DNA from: Psychrobacter arenosus
GTDB taxonomy: Bacteria > Pseudomonadota > Gammaproteobacteria > Pseudomonadales > Moraxellaceae
Assembly (NCBI RefSeq): GCF_904848165.1
Contig: NZ_LR884459.1
Span: forward strand, 186,001-250,000
Direction: 5' to 3'
Length of the DNA stretch: 64,000 nt
Part shown: piece after piece, positions 46,354 through 54,017 of the stretch
Position numbering within the stretch: the first letter of the stretch is position 1
Layout: each line of letters starts with the position of its first letter
Notes under the pieces: model-generated
Database searches by the model: none
What the model was told of the DNA's origin: nothing
Seen by the model: the letters and a program-made list of their open reading frames with translations, nothing else
Program-made: the position numbers and the translations under genes

Positions 46354-46451
46354 TGTACTCATCCTCCATGATGATTGTTGTTATCGTGACCGTCGTTCTA
46401 TAAGTCGTATATTAATTATTTAACATAGCCAGTTGTTTATAACTTCAGAGT

Positions 46452-47249
46452 TTAAGACGCTAGCTTGCGTAAATGCTCGTCAATATGCTCGACAATAAAG
46501 TCAGGGTCTTTAATCCATACCCCATGCGGGTTGCCTTTTAAATGCTGAGGTAGCTTGACTGAGATGAGTTCAGACTCTTTACACAGCGAAGCCAAGTGTT
46601 TGACGGCAGGATAAGGGGAGTAGTTGTCGCCTTTAATATGAATGAAGAACCCGCGACCCTTGTCCATATCCCCTTTAATAAAATTAAACTCGCCGGTCTT
46701 GATGATATGGCACCAGTTGTTCATCAAACCGCGCGCTTCTTTATCGCCAAAGCCCACTTTATAGCCGGGAAAGTAGCCATAAAGCAGGGTCAAGGGTTTA
46801 AACACCGTTAAGACTTGCAGCATCTTGAGTCGCTCTAAGCCGCGCCAGTTTTTAAAATGGATATTACCGGTAGCAACGCCAATGGCTTGGATACCGGTTA
46901 GCGTGCTATAGAGAGTAGCCATCTGACCGCCCAAACTATGACCAATCAAATAAATGTCCTTATGCGGCGCAAAGCTGACCAACTGCGGCATAAAGTCGTC
47001 CATCAGGTCTTGATAGTTATACGTGATACGGCGGCTGACATGAGGGGTATTCTCCCCGCAGCAAGGATAATCTGCGGAAACTACGGTAAAGCCCTTAGCC
47101 GTTAACGCAGCAAATAGAGTGGTGTACTTCTCTAGGCGTACCCCAGTGGCAGCCATAAACACCAAGCTCTTTTGTTGGTCATTGGCAGCATCAGGTTTAT
47201 GAATCTGCACGTTGACAGCGTATTTATTTTTGAAGGTAAAGGCGGGCAT
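46452..47249 (-). CDS. Alpha/beta-hydrolase, copy 1 of a tandem pair
   Basis: This 265-residue hydrolase has the elbow LIGHSLGGQMAT, PCCGENTPHVS, and the C-terminal HLKGNPHGVWIKDPDFIV with the probable catalytic His. It is clearly a duplicate of the following gene. No signal peptide, so cytoplasmic. A GGAAG site precedes the ATG. Both copies and the DHA2 transporter run leftward and are probably one operon; the hydrolase pair may act on a compound that is then exported, though that is only inferred from position. Confidence 0.84.
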   Translation of the reverse strand: MPAFTFKNKYAVNVQIHKPDAANDQQKSLVFMAATGVRLEKYTTLFAALTAKGFTVVSADYPCCGENTPHVSRRITYNYQDLMDDFMPQLVSFAPHKDIYLIGHSLGGQMATLYSTLTGIQAIGVATGNIHFKNWRGLERLKMLQVLTVFKPLTLLYGYFPGYKVGFGDKEARGLMNNWCHIIKTGEFNFIKGDMDKGRGFFIHIKGDNYSPYPAVKHLASLCKESELISVKLPQHLKGNPHGVWIKDPDFIVEHIDEHLRKLAS

Positions 47250-47517
47250 TGAGAGTATCTTCCATGAACAATAGGCAATAGTGATGTCCTGATTGTAACG
47301 GAATTTGCCTAGAGGACGAGGAATTCATCTGCTTTTTTAGGGACGGTAAGGTCACGTGCCGTTAATAGCAGAATCTAATAACTTTGGCATGGTTGCCGTT
47401 GCTATACAGTCATTAGCAATTCGTCAATGTTCAATGGTCGTATAGCAAGGTAAGATAATTAGCCTATTAAACAGACACTTCTATAAATACATACCTGAAG
47501 CCGAAAAGGACTTTTTT

Positions 47518-48381
47518 ATGAGTAATGCTAATAACAATGACACCAATAACACCTCTGACAACAACGACCAGAACGCAGCCTATACGCCACCTAAAGTCTG
47601 GTCGATGGAAGCTAGTGGTAAAGACAATGGCGGTAAATTTGCGGGCAGTAACCGTCCGACCGCTGGCGCGCGCCATGAGCAAAAGCTTCCAATAGGCGAC
47701 AACCCCTTCCAATTGTATTCACTCAATACTCCTAACGGCGTCAAAGTAAATATTATCTTAGAAGAATTGGCAGAATTAGGCATTAAAGAGGCGGCCTATG
47801 ACGCTTATAAAATTAACATCATGGAGAATGACCAGTTTGGTTCAGACTTCGTCGCTATTAACCCCAACTCTAAGATTCCAGCGCTAGTGGATTACTCTGG
47901 CGAAACGCCCATCAAATTATTTGAGTCGGGTGCTATCTTGATGCACTTGGCAGAGAAGTTTGACCAGTTTATTCCTAAGCAGCCGGGACAGCAACGAGCC
48001 GATTGTCTGTCGTGGGTCATGTGGCAGATGGGCAGTGCGCCGTACCTAGGTGGCGGTTTTGGTCATTTTTATGCCTATGCGCCGTATCCGATGCAATATC
48101 CCATTGACCGTTTTACCATGGAAGTTAAGCGTCAACTGGATGTGTTAGACCAACACTTAGCCAATCATGACTACATGACGGGTGACGGCGAAGAAAACTA
48201 CACCATAGCTGATATCATTATTTGGGCTTGGTACGGGCAGTTGGCATTGGGTAAGCTGTATGAAGCAGCAGAGTTCTTAGACGTGACCAGTTACACTCAC
48301 GTGCGCCGTTGGGCGCAGCAGATTAACGAACGTCCTGCTGTCCAGCGCGCGGTAGACTTAGAGCTTAAACCCATTAAATAA
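47518..48381 (+). CDS. yghU: Glutathione S-transferase-like protein, YghU type
   Basis: This 287-residue thioredoxin-fold GST resembles E. coli YghU, a disulfide-bond oxidoreductase. Marks: YTPPKVWSMEASGKDNGG (YghU-like lead), NTPNGVKVNIILEELAELG, PNSKIPALVDYSG and LFESGAILMHLAEKF in the N-terminal domain, then a helical domain with WVMWQMGSAPYLGGGFGHFY. The first 18 residues are an Asn/Asp-rich extension. AAAGGA precedes the ATG. It stands alone. Confidence 0.88.
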   Translation: MSNANNNDTNNTSDNNDQNAAYTPPKVWSMEASGKDNGGKFAGSNRPTAGARHEQKLPIGDNPFQLYSLNTPNGVKVNIILEELAELGIKEAAYDAYKINIMENDQFGSDFVAINPNSKIPALVDYSGETPIKLFESGAILMHLAEKFDQFIPKQPGQQRADCLSWVMWQMGSAPYLGGGFGHFYAYAPYPMQYPIDRFTMEVKRQLDVLDQHLANHDYMTGDGEENYTIADIIIWAWYGQLALGKLYEAAEFLDVTSYTHVRRWAQQINERPAVQRAVDLELKPIK

Positions 48382-48816
48382 TTGATAATGTCTGATAAAT
48401 TAAGCCTGAGTAGTTAAGAAACTCGGGCTTGAACGGTGCGTAAGTTATGACCAACGGCTAATAGCAAAAATAAAGTTAAATCAATTTAAACATTTATTAT
48501 TAGCTGTGCTATACTGCGCGCCTTGCTGATTGATAACATCGCCTGCAATTGACGTCTGGAGTAGACACCTATTCAAATTGTTGCCGATGATTTTGCTGTT
48601 AGCTGTTCATTCAACGCTAGTATTATGCGCTGATCCTACAGCCTACACTCACGGTAACAACCACCAAAATACGTCACTGACCTTGTACATTGGATGTACG
48701 GATCATTCGACGCTTATCTGTGTTGTGCCTTTATTCATTATAATTTTATAAATATTTACGTGTCAGCGACGTAAGCTTTTATATGCCCGAATACTAAGTA
48801 TTCTAAAGGACCTTAC
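48382..48816. other. 435-bp spacer with the long leader of the DEAD-box helicase
   Basis: A likely -10 (TATACT, 48510-48515) with a weak T-rich -35 suggests a transcript starting near 48522 and a leader of about 295 bases. A frame opening at a TTG at 48530 lacks a ribosome site and I do not call it. The end holds a palindrome next to the ribosome site. Confidence 0.45.
48789..48803 (+). promoter_or_regulatory. Palindrome abutting the helicase ribosome site
   Basis: GAATACT-A-AGTATTC is a perfect 7+7 inverted repeat that ends just before TAAAGGA, the helicase Shine-Dalgarno (48804-48810). It may be an operator or a short hairpin affecting ribosome access. Confidence 0.4.
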
Positions 48817-50367
48817 ATGACAGATAATACTCTAAACACGCCAGTAACTACTGCAGAAGACGGCCTAAGCTTTGTAGATCTTGAGCTTTCTCCTGAGCTA
48901 TTAGACGCGCTTAGCCGCGCGGGCTACGACACCCCAACGCCTATCCAAGCACAAGCTATCCCTTCAGCCCTAGCGGGTCGTGATTTGATGCTGTCTGCAC
49001 AAACGGGTAGTGGTAAAACAGCGGCATTCGTCCTGCCTGTTCTTGACAAAATCATCCGTGATAAAGCCAATAACAAAACTGTCCATACTGTGATCTTGAC
49101 GCCAACCCGTGAGCTTGCCAACCAGGTTAGCGATAGCGTTCGTCAATACAGCTCACAAACTCGCAATATTTTCAGTGTTCCGCTAGTAGGCGGCGCGCCT
49201 TACGGTGGTCAGATTCGTGCCCTTAATAAAGGTGTGCAAATCATCATCGCTACTCCAGGTCGTTTTATCGATCACATGAAATCTGAGCGTATCGATTTAT
49301 CACAACTAGACATTCTAGTATTGGATGAAGCTGACCGTATGCTAGACATGGGTTTCGCTGATGATATCGAAATGATTATGAAAGCGGCTCCAAACACGCG
49401 TCAAACGATCATGTGTTCTGCTACTTGGGATGGCCCAGTCGGTAAAATCGCTGAAAGCTTCACTAAGAACCCAGAGCGTATCGCTATTAAAGTGGAATCG
49501 GCTCACATCGATGAGTCAGTTTACTACTGTGATGATTTCAATCACAAAAACAGATTGCTTGATAAATTGCTAACGCAAAAAGACGTTAACCAAGCTATCG
49601 TATTCGCAGCGACTAAACGCAGCTGTGAGACGCTGACTAAGAGCTTGATTGAGCAAGGTCATAAAGCCCGTTTCCTACATGGTGATCTGCCACAAGCCAA
49701 GCGTACTCGTATCATCAACGACGTGAAAGCCGGTAAAATTGATATCCTAGTAGCGACAGACGTGGCTGCCCGTGGTATCGACGTCAGTGGTATCACTCAC
49801 GTATTTAACTATGACCTACCACGTCAAACGGAAGACTACGTGCATCGTATCGGTCGTAGTGGTCGTGCCGGCCGTGCTGGTATCGCTATCAACTTATGTA
49901 GCATCGATGACCGTCCACAACTTGACGCCATCAACCGCTACCTTAAGCGCACGATGCTAGTAGAAGAAGTGGAAGGCATGGAGCCTAAGAAAAACACCAA
50001 AGAAATGAAAGTTGGTGCGGCTCCTAAACGTGGTCGTGGTGGCAACCGTGGCCGTGGTGGTCAAGGTAATGGTCGTGGCGGTAATGCAGGCGGTGGCTAT
50101 CGTGGTCGCAGTGCTAGCAATGACAGCAGCCGTGGTGATAGCACTGGTGAAAACCGTGGTGGCTACCGTGGTAAAGCTGCAGCAGGCGCAGGTGCTGGCC
50201 GTGGTCGTCCAGCGGGTGCCGGTGCCGGTCGTTCTGACAGCCGTGGTAATGGCCGTCCAGCCGGTGGTCGCCCAGCAGCAGCAGGCAAGCCAAGCGGTGG
50301 TCAACGTCGCAGCCCAGCCCGTGCTACGGATGGCAACCGTGCTCCACGTCGCAACAACAATGGCTAA
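48817..50367 (+). CDS. DEAD-box RNA helicase, RhlE-like, with RGG-rich tail
   Basis: ATP-dependent RNA helicase. All core motifs are present: Q motif PTPIQAQAIP, motif I AQTGSGKTA, PTRELANQV, VLDEADRMLDMG (DEAD), SAT in CSATWDG, ATDVAARGIDV and HRIGRSGRAG. The core ends near residue 390. The C-terminal 115 residues are a low-complexity RGG/GRGG and Gly/Ala/Arg/Pro tail likely to bind RNA. Length 516. The RhlE subfamily fits best, but CsdA/DeaD-like roles in cold growth are also possible. AAAGGA precedes the ATG and a strong terminator follows. The long leader suggests post-transcriptional control. Confidence 0.9.
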   Translation: MTDNTLNTPVTTAEDGLSFVDLELSPELLDALSRAGYDTPTPIQAQAIPSALAGRDLMLSAQTGSGKTAAFVLPVLDKIIRDKANNKTVHTVILTPTRELANQVSDSVRQYSSQTRNIFSVPLVGGAPYGGQIRALNKGVQIIIATPGRFIDHMKSERIDLSQLDILVLDEADRMLDMGFADDIEMIMKAAPNTRQTIMCSATWDGPVGKIAESFTKNPERIAIKVESAHIDESVYYCDDFNHKNRLLDKLLTQKDVNQAIVFAATKRSCETLTKSLIEQGHKARFLHGDLPQAKRTRIINDVKAGKIDILVATDVAARGIDVSGITHVFNYDLPRQTEDYVHRIGRSGRAGRAGIAINLCSIDDRPQLDAINRYLKRTMLVEEVEGMEPKKNTKEMKVGAAPKRGRGGNRGRGGQGNGRGGNAGGGYRGRSASNDSSRGDSTGENRGGYRGKAAAGAGAGRGRPAGAGAGRSDSRGNGRPAGGRPAAAGKPSGGQRRSPARATDGNRAPRRNNNG

Positions 50368-50430
50368 TGCAGCATTGCTAGTCTAATAACGGCTGATGTC
50401 TTTAACTAGATAAGGTCGTTATATAGATAA

Positions 50431-50467
50431 TAAAAAAGACCAGATACTTGTTATCTGGTCTTTTTTA
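50431..50467. terminator. Bidirectional terminator after the DEAD-box helicase gene
   Basis: AAAAAAGACCAGATA and TATCTGGTCTTTTTT form a perfect 15-bp stem with a 5-base loop, flanked by A/T runs. Confidence 0.9.
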
Positions 50468-50515
50468 TTGCGTGGTTTTAATTAAACAGTTCATGCATCA
50501 TCTAATCAATTAGGC

Positions 50516-51193
50516 TCATATCGTCCACTGATCATTCACAATAGCAACAAGATAGTATTGTCCTTGATGCTCTTCAAATACTAAGCGCAATGCCCGCCAG
50601 TCCATACCGCTGTATTGTTCAGTCCCTGCTGAATAGAACTCCACAAAGTCGGTATTAGGATACTTCTCTTTCAAGTTATTTAAGCTATTGCCACTGCCTT
50701 GAAAGGTGTTATAACTCATGCTATTGGCTTTATTGAGACCATCGGCTACCCAAGTGTTTAAATAATCGGGTAGGGTAGTGATATAGATATCACCAGTACC
50801 GTCTTTTTCGCCCCAAGTAAATTTAATCCGAGATTCTTTTAGATACTGGGTAAATTGCTGACGGCTAAATACTTTATCGCTACCGGGCTGGACATAAGCA
50901 TACATACTAAAGCGTACCCCCTTCGTAGGATGAATATGCGAGGTAATGGCTTGATAGTTTTTATTGACTAGCGCCTGTTTAATATCATTAGCTTGTTGAG
51001 TGAGTTGCTGCTGTTTGCTTAAAGCCGGTGCTAGCGTTACCACACTATTAGATGATTCGTTTTGCTGTGGTACATTTGGTACGGAGCTTTGGCAAGCACT
51101 CACGCCAAAAGCAGCGGCCATTGGCACTATTAAAAGTAATTTAGCGGGTTTTAATCGCGGTGAGAATGGCTTTTTTATTATAGAAATAGTCAT
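50516..51193 (-). CDS. Putative lipoprotein of unknown function
   Basis: I do not recognise a named family. The signal sequence ends in GVSACQSS, a lipobox. The mature part (about 190 residues) contains NYQAITSHIHPTKGVRFSMYAYV, YIKES-like repeats and WRALRLVFEEHQGQYYLVAIVNDQWTI at the end, a pattern seen in secreted 'NTF2-like'-type proteins that include a His-Pro loop; I do not claim the fold. AGGAG precedes the ATG. It is convergent with the helicase gene and lies just downstream of bioD on the same strand, 81 bp away. Confidence 0.75.
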   Translation of the reverse strand: MTISIIKKPFSPRLKPAKLLLIVPMAAAFGVSACQSSVPNVPQQNESSNSVVTLAPALSKQQQLTQQANDIKQALVNKNYQAITSHIHPTKGVRFSMYAYVQPGSDKVFSRQQFTQYLKESRIKFTWGEKDGTGDIYITTLPDYLNTWVADGLNKANSMSYNTFQGSGNSLNNLKEKYPNTDFVEFYSAGTEQYSGMDWRALRLVFEEHQGQYYLVAIVNDQWTI

Positions 51194-51274
51194 GGCAACA
51201 ACTCCTGTTATTCTTTTGGTAAAAGCTTAAGCTCTGGTCAAAGGTTTTTCTTCTAGCTAAGGTCTAAACCAATT

Positions 51275-52081
51275 TTAAGTTTCTTCGGCAATCACTTGGC
51301 TCAAATACCGGTTAAAGGCACATTCAACCGCGAGTGTCTTGTCATCTGGCTGTTCAGGGAATAAAGTATTGTCTAAGGTAGGCAGATCAATCCATTGGGT
51401 TTGCGGATAATGCTGCGCTAGATACTGTTGTAAGTAAGCCTTAGTACTATCGACGATTTGTGGGTCTGTACCATAGCCAGCAGAGTTGTCTGTGTCTTCG
51501 GCTGCGCTATCTTGTGTAGTTTCCTGACTAGTGTCTTGCGAGTCTTCTGGATGCCAATAGTTATAGATAACCGCGTGTAAATGTAGCGAGCGGTGCTTGA
51601 GGGCTTCAATACTAAGCAAGGTATGGTTAATACTGCCCAAACGACCCGAAGTGACCAATACTACGGGGTAACGTTGGCGCGCCACATAATCAATCGTCAG
51701 TAAGTCATCGTTAATAGGCACCATCAGCCCGCCAGCGCCTTCGAGCAATACCCAGTCATATTGGCTCTGTAGCGCTTGCGTCGCTGCTAAGATAACCTCT
51801 GGGTCAATCGCACGTTGCTCTAATGCCGATGATAGGTGCGGGGAGGCCGGTTTACTAAAGACATAAGGACAAGTCGTGCCGTCTTTATCGACCTCGTGTA
51901 AGGGCGTCGCCATAATCTGACGATGCGTTAAAATATCATCAGCGATATCTTCACAGCCCGTTTGTACTATTTTTTGAGTAATGACCTGACAGCCCCGATC
52001 TTTAAAAGCCTTCGCCAATAACCCAGTGGCATAAGTCTTGCCAATATCCGTATCAATGCCAGTGATAAATAGTACGCTCAT
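51275..52081 (-). CDS. bioD: Dethiobiotin synthetase
   Basis: Closes the ureido ring of biotin using ATP and CO2. The P-loop is LFITGIDTDIGKTYATG (GxDTxxGKT). VQTGCED, CPYVFSKPASPHLSS and LEGAGGLMVPINDD are typical of BioD. The region around residues 175-205 holds an acidic, low-complexity insert (EDSQDTSQETTQDSAAEDTD) that makes the protein 268 residues instead of about 225. It follows bioA by 98 bp on the same strand and probably forms an operon with it; no other bio genes are in the window. Confidence 0.92.
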   Translation of the reverse strand: MSVLFITGIDTDIGKTYATGLLAKAFKDRGCQVITQKIVQTGCEDIADDILTHRQIMATPLHEVDKDGTTCPYVFSKPASPHLSSALEQRAIDPEVILAATQALQSQYDWVLLEGAGGLMVPINDDLLTIDYVARQRYPVVLVTSGRLGSINHTLLSIEALKHRSLHLHAVIYNYWHPEDSQDTSQETTQDSAAEDTDNSAGYGTDPQIVDSTKAYLQQYLAQHYPQTQWIDLPTLDNTLFPEQPDDKTLAVECAFNRYLSQVIAEET

Positions 52082-52179
52082 AGTCGCCTTGCCGCCCTTA
52101 TATAGTAGAAAATAAAAGTAATTACCTAGCGCTACGATATAGGATAAGGGTAGGGTAACGCGTAGGGTTTTGGTACTAT

Positions 52180-53640
52180 TTAATGGTTTGATTGTACGCC
52201 AAGATATTGATTTAATAATACTTTCAATCTATGACATAAAGTTTTTAATTCATCATCAGTCATAACTAATGGTGGCATCATATATAGCAGCTTACCAAAA
52301 GGGCGTACCCAGATTTTATGGGTCAATAATAACGGCTGGAAAGCGGCCATATCTATAGCGTCTTTAAGCTCAATCACGCCAATAGCACCTAAACAACGCA
52401 CGTCTTGAACCGCTATATTGGTAGCTAATTCAGCCAGTTGCGCTTTTAATATCTGTTCAAATTCACGCGCTCGAGCTGCATAATCGCCAGCCATCAATAA
52501 ATCTAATGAGGCACCCGCAGCAGCGCAGGCTAGGGGATTGCCCATAAAAGTGGGCCCGTGCATGAGAGCGGGATAATCGCTCTCGGTAATGGTTTGCGCG
52601 ACGTTACGGCTACAAATAGTGGCAGCAAAGGTCATGTAACCGCCAGTTAAGGCTTTGCCGACAGTCATGATATCTGGGCATATATCGGCATGTTCGCAAG
52701 CAAACAGTCGACCCGTACGACCAAATCCGGTGGCAATCTCGTCAGCTATAAGCAATACCTGGTAATCGTCACAGAGCTTACGCACGATTTTTAGGTAATC
52801 TGGGCTATAAAAACGCATCCCGCCAGCGCCTTGGACGATAGGCTCGATGATAAAGGCCGCCATAGTGTGCTGATTATCTGCAAAAAAGCGCTCTAAATTT
52901 TGAGTATCTTCAGGACGTAACGCTTGGTCATAGCCCAAAGGTGGCATATCGACAAACAGCTGGACAGGCAGCTGCTTACCGTAAATGCTGTGCATACCGT
53001 TTTCCGGGTCACAGACGCTCATAGCGTGCCAAGTATCGCCGTAATAGCCCGAACGTGTGGTGGCTATTTGGTTCTTTTGCGGGCGCTGGCAGGCCAATTG
53101 GTACTGTAGAGCCATTTTTAGCGCGACTTCAACGGCGACGCTGCCGCTGTCTGCATAGAACACCGCTTCAAGCTTTTGGTTTCCTGCGGCTCTAGGGACA
53201 ATATCGAGGAGCTTTTTACCCAAATCTATAGCAGGCTGATGCGTAAGGCCACCAAACATGACATGCGCCATTTTGCCAAGTTGCTCAGTGATAGCGGTAT
53301 TAAGGGCTGGATGGTTATAGCCATGAACGGCTGCCCACCAAGATGACATACCATCTAAGAGCTCATCGCCATTTTTAGTGTAAAGAGTGATGCCATCAGC
53401 GCGGTCGATGACTAAGTTGGGATATGACGGCGGCAATGCGGCATAAGGATGCCAAAGGTACTGTTGATCAAAGTCATCATAGTTATTAGCAGCAATAGAG
53501 CTGTTAGCGCTGTCAGCTTCAGTATGATTATCTGCAATAGAATCAGAGTTTACGGCGGCAGAATTGTTTTTGGTAATATTGGCAGTGATGTCCGCAGTTG
53601 TTTTTTCATCTGTAGTTAAGGTATTCGAAGCGTAAGTCAT
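52180..53640 (-). CDS. bioA: Adenosylmethionine-8-amino-7-oxononanoate aminotransferase
   Basis: Makes 7,8-diaminopelargonic acid in biotin synthesis, with SAM as amino donor. The core starts FDQQYLWHPYAALPPSYP, as in E. coli BioA. The PLP enzyme shows MSSWWAAVHGYNHPALN, FGGLTHQPA, YADSGSVAVEVALKMA, LLIADEIATGFGRTG and the lysine in TVGKALTGGYMT. A 58-residue N-terminal extension, rich in Asn, Ser, Thr, Ala and Asp, precedes it; no internal Met offers a shorter start, so it may be a real disordered tail or the true start may be a non-ATG codon nearer the core. Length 486. bioD follows. Confidence 0.92.
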   Translation of the reverse strand: MTYASNTLTTDEKTTADITANITKNNSAAVNSDSIADNHTEADSANSSIAANNYDDFDQQYLWHPYAALPPSYPNLVIDRADGITLYTKNGDELLDGMSSWWAAVHGYNHPALNTAITEQLGKMAHVMFGGLTHQPAIDLGKKLLDIVPRAAGNQKLEAVFYADSGSVAVEVALKMALQYQLACQRPQKNQIATTRSGYYGDTWHAMSVCDPENGMHSIYGKQLPVQLFVDMPPLGYDQALRPEDTQNLERFFADNQHTMAAFIIEPIVQGAGGMRFYSPDYLKIVRKLCDDYQVLLIADEIATGFGRTGRLFACEHADICPDIMTVGKALTGGYMTFAATICSRNVAQTITESDYPALMHGPTFMGNPLACAAAGASLDLLMAGDYAARAREFEQILKAQLAELATNIAVQDVRCLGAIGVIELKDAIDMAAFQPLLLTHKIWVRPFGKLLYMMPPLVMTDDELKTLCHRLKVLLNQYLGVQSNH

Positions 53641-54017
53641 AATAAGAATCCAAGGTTAAACCAAGCTAATAAAATGCGTGAGTAAAAGTCTGTGGCTAAA
53701 ATACAGCACAGCCAATACAAAGCCTATAGTTATAGAGTATATTAATGCGTAGATATCCTAGAGTATCATTTCTCTAAACCCGGTTGGTTTGTTTTCGCAT
53801 AATGTATATTATGTTAAATAGACTGTTAAAGGTGCGACGGTTATGGGTTTCAAATCGTATCAACTGTCACTTCCAATAATATATTCTGAAAACCTAAAAA
53901 ACCCTCCACACTCTTTAACGATGAGTATGAAAGGTTTTTCTATGGGTATTATTTTCTAGATGTTAACTGCTAGGTACTTATTACTTCAATCTTTAATTTA
54001 TTAACCAACCGCTTGGC
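53641..54017. other. 377-bp spacer between bioA and the TonB receptor gene
   Basis: The right half of the spacer has a probable terminator for the receptor gene at 53896-53939. Nearer bioA is a CATAAT-GTAT-ATTATG palindrome at 53798-53813, of unknown meaning. I do not see a good BirA-type operator. Confidence 0.45.
53896..53939 (-). terminator. Weak terminator of the TonB receptor gene
   Basis: AAAAACC and GGTTTTT form the base of an interrupted stem, with ACACTC/GAGTAT pairing higher up. On the minus strand it ends in T6. It lies 80-120 bp past the receptor stop. Confidence 0.5.

Noticed and set aside
48530..48751. A 73-codon frame in the helicase leader with a hydrophobic segment
   Set aside because: It starts at TTG without a ribosome site, and Cys/Thr/Leu-rich composition is what a random AT-rich leader gives. 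A leader peptide cannot be ruled out but is not supported.
49957..50386. Long frames opposite and alongside the RGG tail of the helicase
   Set aside because: They are byproducts of the repeated GGT/CGT codons; the antisense frame is nearly all Thr/Ala/Val and the other frame nearly all Val/Ala, with no ribosome site.
53641..53800. BirA (biotin) operator before bioA
   Set aside because: TAAACCCGGTTGGTTT has the right flavour but lacks the spaced TGTAAACC/GGTTTACA halves.
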